From Acidimicrobiia bacterium (lineage in GTDB: Bacteria; Actinomycetota; Acidimicrobiia; Acidimicrobiales; CAIXPF01), in NCBI GenBank assembly GCA_947476745.1, contig CANJRG010000008.1:109468-173467 (forward strand): a DNA stretch of 64,000 bases. Reading direction: 5' to 3'. Position 1 is the stretch's first letter. Each line of letters starts with the position of its first letter. Under the pieces are notes generated by a model. The model searched no databases, was not told where the DNA came from, and was given only the letters and a program-made list of their open reading frames with translations. This document shows positions 8,818 to 17,247 of the stretch, piece after piece. The position numbers and the translations under genes are program-made.

Positions 8818-9786
8818 GTGCAGCACCGAACCCTCAACGCCAACGGCATCCGTATCCACGCGGTCGAAGCCGGCAGCGGACCGCTCGTCCTGTTCGTCCA
8901 CGGCTTCCCCGAGTCGTGGTACTCGTGGCGTCACCAGCTGCCCGTGCTGGCCGAGGCCGGTTACCACGCCGTGGCCATCGACGTGCGCGGCTACGGCCGT
9001 TCCTCCGCCCCGGTGGCGGTAGACGCCTACCGCATGACCCAGCACGTCGCCGACAACCTCGGCGTGGTCGAGGCCCTCGGGCACAGCGAGGCCGTGGTCG
9101 TCGGCCACGACTGGGGTGCCCCCATCGCCTGGAACTCGGCGCTGCTGCGGCCCGACGTGTTCCGCGCCGTCGCCGGCCTGTCGGTGCCCTACACCCCACG
9201 CGGCCTCGTCCGGCCCTCCGCCGCCTTCCGGGCCATGGGCGGCGCCGAGGAGTTCTACATCGAGTACTTCCAGCAGCCCGGCCGCGCCGAGGCCGAGATC
9301 GAACCCGACGTCGCCGGATGGCTCGAGGGGTTCTACTACTCGGCCTCCGGGTCGGCGCCGCCGATGCTGCCCGGGACCGGTTCCATGGCCACCATCGCCC
9401 CCGGTGGCCGGATGCGGGACCGTTTCGCCCGGCCCGAGGAGACCCTGACGTGGCTCAGCGCCGAGGACCTGGCGTTCTACACCGCCGAGTTCGAGCGGAG
9501 CGGCTTCTCCGGCGGCTTGAACCGCTACCGCAACGTGGACCGCGACTTCGAGGATCTCGCGGCCTTCGGCGGCCGGCCGATCACCGTGCCTGCGCTGTTC
9601 ATCGGGGGCAGCAAGGACGGCCCGACCCTGTGGGGGGCCAAGGCCATCGAACGGTTCCCCCAGACCCTGCCCCTGCTGCACCGCTCGGTCATCCTCGACG
9701 GGTGCGGCCACTGGACCCAGCAGGAACGACCGGCCGAGGTCGACGCCGCCCTGCTCGACTTCCTCGCCACCGTCGATCGACGCTGA
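8818..9786 (+). CDS. alpha/beta hydrolase, epoxide hydrolase type
   Basis: A 322-residue alpha/beta hydrolase. HGFPESWYSW provides the oxyanion-hole HGxP motif, GHDWG places an aspartate nucleophile at D98, and GCGHWTQQE gives the catalytic histidine H298. An aspartate rather than serine nucleophile, with an SW(R)-type motif after the oxyanion hole, is the pattern of soluble epoxide hydrolases and haloalkane dehalogenases; the HGFPESWYSWR form favours epoxide hydrolase. Start GTG 8818 directly precedes QHRTLNANG. A convergent stem-loop follows before the next gene. Confidence 0.85.
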   Translation: MQHRTLNANGIRIHAVEAGSGPLVLFVHGFPESWYSWRHQLPVLAEAGYHAVAIDVRGYGRSSAPVAVDAYRMTQHVADNLGVVEALGHSEAVVVGHDWGAPIAWNSALLRPDVFRAVAGLSVPYTPRGLVRPSAAFRAMGGAEEFYIEYFQQPGRAEAEIEPDVAGWLEGFYYSASGSAPPMLPGTGSMATIAPGGRMRDRFARPEETLTWLSAEDLAFYTAEFERSGFSGGLNRYRNVDRDFEDLAAFGGRPITVPALFIGGSKDGPTLWGAKAIERFPQTLPLLHRSVILDGCGHWTQQERPAEVDAALLDFLATVDRR

Positions 9787-9817
9787 ACCGACAGAGCTAC
9801 CCGAGCCGCTCGAGCTA

Positions 9818-9848
9818 CCGACCGGACCACCGCTGGGCACCCGGTCGG
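9818..9848. terminator. stem-loop between convergent genes
   Basis: Arms CCGACCGG (9818-9825) and CCGGTCGG (9841-9848) with a 15-nt loop, lying between the stops of the epoxide-hydrolase-like gene (9786) and the methyltransferase (9885). It could serve both directions; no T tract is present. Confidence 0.4.
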
Positions 9849-9884
9849 CGGGTCAGCCGCTCGACGCGCGGTGCGGTCGGCCTA

Positions 9885-10685
9885 TCAGCCAGCGGTGGGG
9901 CCGGGGCCGCTGCCGGGGCTGTCGGACCGCTTCTCGGCGGTGATGCGCAGCACGATGCCGTCGCGACGCTCCTCCACCAGCCGCATCGATGAGCCCAGCC
10001 ACGCCACGGTTCGGGCCGACGTCGGGAAGCGGATCCCATTCGGGCCGGCCAGGAGTTGGGCCAGGCGCGCCGCGCCGGAGTCGGCAGGAACCAGGCTCAT
10101 GCAGAACAGACGTCCACCGGGGCGCAGCACCCGGACCATCTCCGCCAGCGCCGCGGCCTCGTCGCCGATCTCGTTGAGCGATCCGCCCATCACCACCGCG
10201 TCGACCGAGCCGTCGCTGAAAGGCAGGTGGGCAGCCAGCGCCCGCACCGCATCGACCCGGTCACCGATGTCCTCCAGCGCACAGCGCTGCAGGGCCCGGC
10301 GCAGGAACGGACTGCTGTGGTCGATCAGCACCACCTCGGCACCCCCGTGCGCCAGGTGACGGCCGTAGAGACCCTCTGAGCAGGCCACGTCCAGCACCAC
10401 ACCGCCGCCCTCGAGCGCCGGCTGCACGGCCGTCGCCAACTCGGCGAGTTCCTCCCCGACCGGGAACGCCCGACCGGCGAGCAGCCCCAGCGACCGGACC
10501 CGCCAAACCGACTCGTACAGCCGCGCCGTCACCGTCAGACGGTTCACCAGCTGGGCCGGGTTCCACGACGCGTGACGCGCCGCCATGGCCTCGATGATGC
10601 CGTCGTCGTCACGGGCGATGGGCCCGATGAACCCGGCAAGGCGAGCGGGAACGACACGACGCAGCGGGACCGCCTGGTGGTTCAT
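9885..10685 (-). CDS. class I SAM-dependent methyltransferase (Methyltransf_11 type)
   Basis: A 266-residue protein with motif I VVLDVACSEGLYGRHLA (from residue 97), VVLIDHSS, and the late motif MVRVLRPGGRLF typical of UbiE/Methyltransf_11 enzymes. The N-terminal 90 residues form a helical cap. The acceptor is unknown; C-methylation of lipids or quinones is common in this family but not shown here. The start is MNHQAVPL at 10685; the frame is open 12 codons further without support. It lies 63 bp downstream of the secreted PKD-like gene on the same strand. Confidence 0.8.
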   Translation of the reverse strand: MNHQAVPLRRVVPARLAGFIGPIARDDDGIIEAMAARHASWNPAQLVNRLTVTARLYESVWRVRSLGLLAGRAFPVGEELAELATAVQPALEGGGVVLDVACSEGLYGRHLAHGGAEVVLIDHSSPFLRRALQRCALEDIGDRVDAVRALAAHLPFSDGSVDAVVMGGSLNEIGDEAAALAEMVRVLRPGGRLFCMSLVPADSGAARLAQLLAGPNGIRFPTSARTVAWLGSSMRLVEERRDGIVLRITAEKRSDSPGSGPGPTAG

Positions 10686-10748
10686 GCCCTCAGCGTGGCG
10701 GGCCGGAGCCCGCGATGCCAACCGGAGAACAGGCCGTACCCGGGCGGT

Positions 10749-11708
10749 TCAGCCGTGGCCCACGGCCTGTGCCTCACGCACCACGAGGTCGCGCTCGGCG
10801 GCGGCGACCAGCGGCGGCGTGACCTCGAACCAGTCGCTGTCATCGAGGGTGTAGCGCACGGCGATGGACACCGCGGCCTCCAGTCGGTACGAGGCGTGCG
10901 GCCCCGCCGTGGTGGAACGCCACCGGTAGCGATGGGTGACCGGTCCGGCGGCGCCGGCAACGCCGAGTCCCTGCGGACCGAACGTGGCGCCGGTGCCGTC
11001 ACCGAAGGACCACCGGACCTCGGCTGGTTCGAGGCGCAGGACGACGCGCCGTCCCAGCACGTCGTGCAGCTGTAGGACGGGAACGTCGTCGATGCCCTCG
11101 ACCCAGAACCACTGCTCGATCCCGACCAGCCCGCTCGGAGGTGAGCTGCCCACCGCCACGACCGGGGCCAGCGTCTCGGCCAGGTAGGACTCGGCCAGGG
11201 TCCGCACCGCGGCGTCGTAGTCGACCACCTCATCGGCGTACACGTAACCCAAGCCGCTGCTACCGAGCTCGACCGCCGTGCCGTCGGCGTACCGGCAGTC
11301 CAGCCAATACCGCCACAGCGCACGTCGTGAACGATCCAGTGGCGGCCAACTCAGCCCGGCCACCACTCCCTCGCCGTCGACGATGCCGTTCGTCTCGTCG
11401 ATCAGCTCCCGACAAAGCACGGACCGCCCGGACGGGGTCCAGCTCGCCCACTGCTCATGGTCCTCGCCACCGGCCCGGTAGCCCGCCACCGTGACCCGGG
11501 TGCCGTCGCTGGCCACGCTCACCCCGGCACCGGCCGCCGGCGCCATCGCCGCCGACCCCACCGCGACGGCAACGACGAGGGCCACCATCGGGACGAGCCG
11601 GAGGCAGCGTCGGCCCCAATCGACCGCATCGCAACGCTGGGATCGCCCGGATCGCCCTGCCGATGCACCCCACCGACTCGAACCATGCCAAATACATACA
11701 AACACCAT
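10749..11708 (-). CDS. secreted protein with PKD-like segment
   Basis: A 319-residue protein with a hydrophobic export signal (VALVVAVAVGSAAMAPAAGA, about residues 42-61 from the ATG at 11708) and no other membrane segment. Residues about 225-290 contain VRWSFGDGTG and THRYRW, the core pattern of a PKD/immunoglobulin-like fold. The rest is not recognised; secreted proteins of this kind are frequent in Acidimicrobiia. The start is uncertain: the ATG at 11708 lies 8 nt after a TATAAT box and would be leaderless, but it gives a long 40-residue n-region; the internal ATG at the signal core is the alternative. Confidence 0.6.
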   Translation of the reverse strand: MVFVCIWHGSSRWGASAGRSGRSQRCDAVDWGRRCLRLVPMVALVVAVAVGSAAMAPAAGAGVSVASDGTRVTVAGYRAGGEDHEQWASWTPSGRSVLCRELIDETNGIVDGEGVVAGLSWPPLDRSRRALWRYWLDCRYADGTAVELGSSGLGYVYADEVVDYDAAVRTLAESYLAETLAPVVAVGSSPPSGLVGIEQWFWVEGIDDVPVLQLHDVLGRRVVLRLEPAEVRWSFGDGTGATFGPQGLGVAGAAGPVTHRYRWRSTTAGPHASYRLEAAVSIAVRYTLDDSDWFEVTPPLVAAAERDLVVREAQAVGHG

Positions 11709-11716
11709 GAAAACAC

Positions 11717-11722
11717 ATTATA
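11717..11722 (-). promoter_or_regulatory. TATAAT -10 box, probable leaderless promoter
   Basis: A perfect TATAAT on the minus strand, in an AT-rich pocket rare in this window, ends 8 nt before the ATG at 11708. Transcription would begin at or one base before that codon. No TTGACA-like -35 is visible at 16-19 nt; the upstream arm of the preceding stem-loop occupies that position. Confidence 0.55.
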
Positions 11723-11733
11723 AGCACTGAGGG

Positions 11734-11760
11734 CGGGTTCGGTCCGGCCGAACGAACCCG
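11734..11760 (-). terminator. stem-loop after septum-formation-type gene
   Basis: Arms CGGGTTCG and CGAACCCG (8 bp) around an 11-nt loop, 7 nt downstream of the stop at 11768. A nested dyad GTTCGG-N5-CCGAAC (11737-11753) shares the site, so an operator for the TATAAT promoter just downstream is the alternative reading. Confidence 0.5.
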
Positions 11761-11767
11761 GGGCGGG

Positions 11768-12808
11768 TCAGCGGGTCAGGTTCGTCGTGGCCGTCACCCG
11801 ACGACCGGTACGCGGATCCAGCTCGGCCACCGCGCAGGAACTGGCCCGCCGTCCCGCCAACCAGCTCGTCACCGGGACCCGAACCGCCACCGCCTCGAGC
11901 GGGTTGCCCGACGGGGCGCGGAGCTGGTCGCCGTACCGCTGGGCGACCGGGGCGATACACGCCCGGTCGAGCTCCCCCCACTGCTCGGCGCTGGGGTAGT
12001 GCTCGAAGCGCTCGGCGAGGTCGAGCGCACCCACGACCTCGAGCTGGTGGGCCTGCCCACAGGGCACGGCCACCGCGGCCGCCTCGAGGAGCGGGTCCCA
12101 GCGAAGGCAGGTGCCGACCACGGGCGCCGGGCTCTGGTCGATGGCGGACAGCGGCTCGTCGATCTCGGCTGCAGTGCCCGCCGCAGTGGTGCCGCCGCTG
12201 ACCAGGCACTCGCCGGTGCGGTCCCCCGCTGACCACTCGGCGGCGCTCGGTCCCGCCACCCGCAGCACCAGGATGCCGGCCGGGTCGTAGCGGTCGCCGA
12301 GGTAGGCCCGCAGCCGATCCGGGCAACGCGCCCCCAGCAGCGCCCGCCACTCCACGTCCGTTGGGGCGGTGCGGAACCCGGCGGGGGTCTCGACCAGGCC
12401 CACCACCTCGTAGCGGTGTGGCTCGGTGCAGGCGACGACGGCCACCGACGACCCGGTCGCGGTCGCGGTCTGGGCCAAGCAGGCGCCGATCGCCGGCTGC
12501 ACCTCCTGGTCGGGCCGTCGCGGCGACGCCGCCGGGGCCACCGGGACGGGCGCCGCCGACGCCGCGTCCGGAGGCGCCGGCGTGACGGTCGGCGACCGGT
12601 CGCCGGGCCGCTCCAGGCCCTGCCGCTCCTGGGCATCGTTCGACGGCGCCCCCTGCGCGCCGGACGGCGCCGCAGACATCGGCCGGCCACCCCCGAACGC
12701 GCCCCACAGGCCGAGCGCCAGCAGTACCCCCGCCAGGGCTGCGGCGACGGTGGCCAGCGTCCACCCGTGATCGGCCTCGCCCCTCGTCGCGCTGTTCCCA
12801 CCGGTCAT
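11768..12808 (-). CDS. membrane-anchored septum-formation family protein
   Basis: A 346-residue protein: a short cytoplasmic N-terminus, one membrane helix (about 16-38, LATVAAALAGVLLALGLWGAF), a Pro/Ala-rich linker to about residue 103, then two related extracytoplasmic domains. Each contains the family pattern with paired cysteines: IGACL...VVACTEPHRYEVVG and VGTCLRW...AVPCGQAHQLEVVG. This matches the septum-formation family known from actinobacterial membrane proteins. Role unproven. It lies 59 bp downstream of the DUF4870 gene on the same strand, and the lepB-DUF4870-septum order suggests an envelope-biogenesis operon. Confidence 0.75.
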   Translation of the reverse strand: MTGGNSATRGEADHGWTLATVAAALAGVLLALGLWGAFGGGRPMSAAPSGAQGAPSNDAQERQGLERPGDRSPTVTPAPPDAASAAPVPVAPAASPRRPDQEVQPAIGACLAQTATATGSSVAVVACTEPHRYEVVGLVETPAGFRTAPTDVEWRALLGARCPDRLRAYLGDRYDPAGILVLRVAGPSAAEWSAGDRTGECLVSGGTTAAGTAAEIDEPLSAIDQSPAPVVGTCLRWDPLLEAAAVAVPCGQAHQLEVVGALDLAERFEHYPSAEQWGELDRACIAPVAQRYGDQLRAPSGNPLEAVAVRVPVTSWLAGRRASSCAVAELDPRTGRRVTATTNLTR

Positions 12809-12867
12809 GGGCGAAGGCTAAGAACGACCCGCCCGATGCGGCGGGTCGGACCCGTGGGTCGTTCGGC

Positions 12868-13383
12868 TCAGGGGCGAACCAGCCGCAGGTTCACCGGATA
12901 GCGGAACCACACCCCGCGGCCGGCCTGCACCGCAGCCACGATCCCGAGCACCACGTCGGCCACCACCGCGGCCAGCAGGGTGAAGAACCCCACCACCACC
13001 AGCATCAGCGGCAGCGACACCAGCACGACGATCAGCACGGTCAGCTGGAAGTTCAGCGCCTCCGCGGCGTGATGGCGCACATAGGGGTTGGACTTCTCCA
13101 CCAGGTACACGCTCAGCGGCATGATGACCCAACCCAGCACGAAGCCGAGATGGCTCAGCATCACCAGCGAGCGGGTGTGGTCACCGGCAACGGCACCGGG
13201 CAACAGTTTCCGCTCGGCCACGGTGGCCTGGGACCGCGGCACCGGGCCGTCGAGGCCGGCCGGGCGGGGTGGTCCCCAGCCGCTGCCGTCCCACCAGCGG
13301 ACGAACCCGTCCTCGGCGGGGTACCAACCCGGCTCGGAGGACCCCGACCCCGTCGAGGGAGGCTGCGACGCGTCAGCGGTCAC
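12868..13383 (-). CDS. DUF2510-DUF4870 membrane protein
   Basis: A 171-residue protein. Residues about 17-37 (PGWYPAEDGFVRWWDGSGW) form a DUF2510 motif, a short tryptophan-rich element common in actinobacterial envelope proteins. The rest is a DUF4870/Tic20-like domain with the hallmark RHHAAEALNFQLT between hydrophobic helices (three predicted). The start GTG at 13383 overlaps the lepB stop as GTGA, which implies translational coupling to lepB. Function is unknown; the coupling suggests a link with export or membrane insertion. Confidence 0.8.
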   Translation of the reverse strand: MTADASQPPSTGSGSSEPGWYPAEDGFVRWWDGSGWGPPRPAGLDGPVPRSQATVAERKLLPGAVAGDHTRSLVMLSHLGFVLGWVIMPLSVYLVEKSNPYVRHHAAEALNFQLTVLIVVLVSLPLMLVVVGFFTLLAAVVADVVLGIVAAVQAGRGVWFRYPVNLRLVRP

Positions 13384-14036
13384 AGGCCACCGATGCGGCT
13401 GATCGGCCAGACCCGCAGGAACGCCTTGCCCACCACCGCGCCGGTGGGGATCGGACCGAAACAGCGCCCGTCCTTGCTCAGGTTGCGGTTGTCGCCCATG
13501 ACCAGCAGCTCGCCGGGAGCGACGGTGACCACCTCGTTCTCCTCGTACACCGCGCAGGCACCGGGCATACGGGTGGTGGAACCGGGCTTGAGGAACGGCT
13601 CGGGCTGGATCTCGCCGTTCACCACCAGCTTGCCGTTCGACGCCGACACCTGGTCACCGGCGACGCCCACCACCCGCTTGATGAGCTGCGCGTACTGACA
13701 GAACTCCTTCGCCTGGAGCTCGAGACACTCGGGGTTGTTGAAGACGATCACATCGCCGCGTTCGACGTCACCGAAGCGGTAGGACAGCTTCGAGACCAGG
13801 ACCCGATCGCCGATGAGGAGCGTGTTCTCCATCGAACCCGACGGGATGACGAAGGTCTGGGCCACCCAGGTCTTGATGACGAAGGCCACCAGGACCGCTA
13901 CGACGATGGCCACCAGCCACTCGAGCAGCGAACGACGTCGCTGGGCTGCACGACGCGACCCGCGCACCGCGGCCACCTGGCTGCTGTCGCCTGGTCGGCC
14001 GGTACCGCCGAGGGCCGGCGGGAGGTCGTTCGTCAT
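13380..14036 (-). CDS. lepB: signal peptidase I
   Basis: Cleaves signal peptides from exported proteins at the outer face of the membrane. The 218-residue protein has a cytoplasmic basic N-terminus (RGSRRAAQRRR), one membrane anchor (about 39-57), the box B PSGSMENTLLIGDRVLV with nucleophile S68, box D LIKRVVGVAGD with general base K120, and box E MGDNRNLSKDGRCFGPI. These are complete, so the enzyme should be active. Its gene overlaps the next gene by GTGA. The 161-bp gap upstream (14037-14197) holds no recognisable gene. Confidence 0.95.
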   Translation of the reverse strand: MTNDLPPALGGTGRPGDSSQVAAVRGSRRAAQRRRSLLEWLVAIVVAVLVAFVIKTWVAQTFVIPSGSMENTLLIGDRVLVSKLSYRFGDVERGDVIVFNNPECLELQAKEFCQYAQLIKRVVGVAGDQVSASNGKLVVNGEIQPEPFLKPGSTTRMPGACAVYEENEVVTVAPGELLVMGDNRNLSKDGRCFGPIPTGAVVGKAFLRVWPISRIGGL

Positions 14037-14197
14037 GACGGTACCGGTGTGCTCTCTCTCGGGGATCGAACCCTCGGCATCCTACCGGTGCGGGCCCGCT
14101 GCTCGGTCGAGCTCCACGTACCTTCCGTGGACGATCCGCCGCTCCATCGGATCGACCCCCGCGGTGATCGGGGCCGCGGCACGCGACGCCGTCAGCC

Positions 14198-16063
14198 TCA
14201 CGCCTCGCTACGCGCCACGTTGGCGCTGAGGACCATCCCGGTACTGTGACGCAGCTCGAGCCGGCGGCTGTGGCGCAGACCATCGAGCTCGTTGCCGGGC
14301 GCCGGCGGCAGGAACAGGTGACCTTGCACGTAGCGAACCCCGAGCCGGCGCAGCATGGCGAGCTGCTCGGGCGTCTCCACGCACTCGGCGACCACCAGCG
14401 CCCCCAGCACCCCGGCGAGGTTGACCACCGCTTCCACCACGGCCTGGTCCCGCTCGGAATCGGCCACGTCCATGACCGACGAGCCGTGGATCTTCACCGC
14501 GGCGAGTGGCAGCTCCTTGAGCAGCCCGAGCGAGCCGTGCCGCAGGCCGAAATCGTCCACGACGAGGGCCACGCCGAGCTCGGTCAGCTGCTCGAGGACC
14601 CCCGAGGAACGCACCCGCTTGTCCGCGGCGGTCGATTCGTTTATCTCGATCTGCAGCAGGCAGGCAGGTAGCCGGCTGGTCTCCACCGCCCGAGCCACCA
14701 CCTGCACGAAGTCCGGCGCCAGCAGCTGCCGCTCCGACACGTTGACGGCGACCGGCAGCGGTGGGACCACCGAGGTGTCGCCGTTCCAGGAGGCGGCTTG
14801 GATACAGGCCTCGAGCACCACCATCCGGCCGATGGCACCGATCAGGCCGGTGTCCTCGGCGACCGGCAGGAAGCTGCCCGGCGAGACGATCCCGTGGCCG
14901 GGACGGATCCAGCGGATGAAGGCCTCGACGGCGACCACCTCACCGGAGTTCACCTCGACGACGGGTTGGTAGTGCAGCACCAGTTCGCCGGCGTCGAGCC
15001 CGGCACGCAGCGCGTCGCCCAGCGCCTGGCGGCTGTCGGCCTCGGCCCGGAGCCGTTCGTCGAAGAACGCGTGGCGGATGCCCGGAGTGCCCTTGGCGAC
15101 GTACATCGCCGCATCGGCCTGCTCGAGCAGGGCCAGGCTGGAGGCGGTGTGGGCGTCACCGACAGCCAGGCCCATGCTGAGACCGGCGTAGAACGGGCCG
15201 GTACGCAGCTCGACCGGCGGGTCGAAGGCCGCCTGCATACGCTCGGCCAGCTCCACCAGGGTCTCGGCATCGGCCACGCCGGGGAACACCACGACGAACT
15301 CGTCGCCGGCCAGGCGGGCCACCAGGTCGCCGCCACGGACCGACGCGCCGAGGCGTCGAGCCACCTCCTTGAGCAACTCGTCGCCAACGGCGTGGCCCAT
15401 GGTGTCGTTCACCGTCTTGAACCGGTCGACGTCGATGAACACCAGCCCGAGGCTGCGGCCGGACTCCTTGCACCGCTCCAGCTGCTCGTCGAGCCACTCC
15501 ATCAGGTGCGGGCGGTTGACCAGGCCGGTGAGGGCGTCGTGGCGGGCCGCCCGGTAGGTGTGGGCCAGGTCCTGCTCCACCGCCTTGCGCCGCCGCGACT
15601 GCAATGACCACACGCCCACCCCGATACTGAGCAGGGCGGTGGTGGAGATCCCGACGGCGGCGACCACGACCGGCAGCGCCGCGGCGAAATAGCTCGACGG
15701 GCCGAGGACGATCACTGCGACCCCGGGATGACCGGGCACGGCGGCATCGGCCAGGATGCCCAGCTGAGCAGCGCCGCTGTTGTCGGCGATGACCCCCTGG
15801 TCGTCGCGTACCGCCAGGGCGGTGTCGGGCCCGGCGTCGAGGCCGGTCAGCAAGGCACTGGTGTCCCCCGCGATCCCGGCATCGAGCCTGGTCGCCACCG
15901 CGGCAGCCACGCGCCGCAGGCGCAGGTCCAGCTCCTCGCGGATCGCGTTGTCAGAGGCCTCCGCCGCGAGTTGCACCGCGCCGAAGGTGAGCATCGTGCC
16001 GAGCAGCAAGCTCATCGTGGGGGCCGCGAAGGCCACCACCGTCGTCCATAACCGTTGTCTCAT
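14198..16063 (-). CDS. membrane diguanylate cyclase with degenerate EAL domain
   Basis: About 621 residues: a membrane helix (about 8-30), an extracytoplasmic segment of some 90 residues, a second helix (about 120-145), then GGDEF and EAL domains. The cyclase signature is AGDEF (252-256), a tolerated variant, with the product-inhibition site RGGD at 243-246, so c-di-GMP synthesis with feedback is likely. The EAL domain has EAF (380-382) in place of EAL, DDFGLR in place of DDFGTG, and KIH where KID is usual, so phosphodiesterase activity is doubtful. The start could also be the ATG at 16084. Confidence 0.85.
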   Translation of the reverse strand: MRQRLWTTVVAFAAPTMSLLLGTMLTFGAVQLAAEASDNAIREELDLRLRRVAAAVATRLDAGIAGDTSALLTGLDAGPDTALAVRDDQGVIADNSGAAQLGILADAAVPGHPGVAVIVLGPSSYFAAALPVVVAAVGISTTALLSIGVGVWSLQSRRRKAVEQDLAHTYRAARHDALTGLVNRPHLMEWLDEQLERCKESGRSLGLVFIDVDRFKTVNDTMGHAVGDELLKEVARRLGASVRGGDLVARLAGDEFVVVFPGVADAETLVELAERMQAAFDPPVELRTGPFYAGLSMGLAVGDAHTASSLALLEQADAAMYVAKGTPGIRHAFFDERLRAEADSRQALGDALRAGLDAGELVLHYQPVVEVNSGEVVAVEAFIRWIRPGHGIVSPGSFLPVAEDTGLIGAIGRMVVLEACIQAASWNGDTSVVPPLPVAVNVSERQLLAPDFVQVVARAVETSRLPACLLQIEINESTAADKRVRSSGVLEQLTELGVALVVDDFGLRHGSLGLLKELPLAAVKIHGSSVMDVADSERDQAVVEAVVNLAGVLGALVVAECVETPEQLAMLRRLGVRYVQGHLFLPPAPGNELDGLRHSRRLELRHSTGMVLSANVARSEA

Positions 16064-16155
16064 GTGTTCCGGTCCCACATCCATGTTGGCCGTCGCCGTT
16101 GGTATCGACCACCGGTGCCAATAGGAAAAGGGACCCAGTAGGGAACTGCGGTTCC

Positions 16156-17247
16156 TCAGGCGGGGGGATCGACAGCGATTTCGGGGAAGTGGCAGGCCAC
16201 CGGATGGCCCGTTCCCCGGTCGAGCAGCGCCGGCTCCTCCTCGGCACAGCGGGCCTCGGCCTTCCAGCAACGGGTGCGGAACCGGCAGCCGCTCGGCGGA
16301 TCGGCCGGGGAGGGCACCTCACCCTGGAGCACGATGCGCCTTCGGGACCGCTGGATCTCCGGGTCCGGAACCGGCACCGCCGACAGCAACGCCTGGGTGT
16401 AGGGGTGGGCGGGAGCGCGGTACAGTTGCTGTCGTGGTCCGGTCTCGACGACCTTGCCGAGGTACATCACCGCAACCCGGTGGGAGATGTGCTGCACCAC
16501 CGACAGGTCGTGGGCGATGAACACGTAGGCCAGGCCGAGCTCGTCCTGCAGCCGCTGCAGCAGGTTGATGACCCCCGCCTGGATCGACACGTCGAGCGCC
16601 GACACCGGTTCGTCGAGCACGATCATCTCGGGCTCGAGCGCCAGCGCCCGGGCGATGCCGACGCGTTGGCGTTGGCCGCCGGAGAACTCGTGGGGGAACC
16701 GGTTGGCGTGTTCGGCCGACAGCCCGACGGTGTCGAGCAGCTCACGTACCCGTTCGGTGCACCGTTGGGCGTTCCAGCCGAAGTGGACCTTCAACGGTTC
16801 GGCCAGGGTGGCCCCGATGGTCAGACGGGGATTGAGCGAGGCGTAGGGATCCTGGAAGACGATCTGGAAGCGACGACGGGCTCGGCTCAGCTCCTTGCCC
16901 GACAGCGCCGTCAGGTCCAGCCCGTCGAAGAGCACCCGGCCGGCGGTGGGCCGGATGAGGTTGAGCAGCAGCCGCCCCGCGGTCGACTTGCCGCAGCCCG
17001 ACTCGCCCACCAGGCCCAGCGTCTCGCCGCGGTCGACCGACAGGCTGACTCCCGCCACGGCCGAGACCCGACCGACAGCCCGACCGAACACCCCGCCACG
17101 CAGCGGGAAGTCCTTCACCAGGTCGGTGGCCACGAGCAACGGCCCGCCCGCCGCGGTGACTCCCGACTCGGCCCGGCGGGTCCTACCGTCCGGCACGACC
17201 GTACCGTCCGGCACGACCGTACCGTCCGGTATCTTCGCGCTGTTCAT
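16156..17247 (-). CDS. peptide-type ABC importer ATPase 2 (OppF/DppF-like)
   Basis: A 363-residue nucleotide-binding subunit. Walker [10 protein letters not shown], the Q-loop in [11 protein letters not shown], signature [15 protein letters not shown], Walker [13 protein letters not shown] and the H-loop IAHDLSV are all intact. The C-terminal oligopeptide extension with clustered cysteines ([14 protein letters not shown]) matches the OppD/DppF iron-sulfur-like motif. The start ATG at 17247 overlaps the upstream ATPase stop as ATGA. An 18-bp tandem repeat encodes a VVPDGT run in the first 20 residues, before the conserved domain, so copy number probably does not affect function. Confidence 0.92.
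   Translation of the reverse strand: MNSAKIPDGTVVPDGTVVPDGRTRRAESGVTAAGGPLLVATDLVKDFPLRGGVFGRAVGRVSAVAGVSLSVDRGETLGLVGESGCGKSTAGRLLLNLIRPTAGRVLFDGLDLTALSGKELSRARRRFQIVFQDPYASLNPRLTIGATLAEPLKVHFGWNAQRCTERVRELLDTVGLSAEHANRFPHEFSGGQRQRVGIARALALEPEMIVLDEPVSALDVSIQAGVINLLQRLQDELGLAYVFIAHDLSVVQHISHRVAVMYLGKVVETGPRQQLYRAPAHPYTQALLSAVPVPDPEIQRSRRRIVLQGEVPSPADPPSGCRFRTRCWKAEARCAEEEPALLDRGTGHPVACHFPEIAVDPPA
17184..17233. repeat. 18-bp tandem repeat in ATPase 5' end
   Basis: About 2.8 copies of an 18-bp unit beginning TACCGTCCGGCACGACCG, encoding PDGTVV repeats at the extreme N-terminus of the OppF/DppF-like ATPase. Confidence 0.9.

Noticed and set aside
14050..14090. tRNA-like T-arm (reverse strand GGGTTCGATCCCC)
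   Set aside because: No matching acceptor, D or anticodon arms could be found around it; a chance motif in the gap between lepB and the GGDEF gene.
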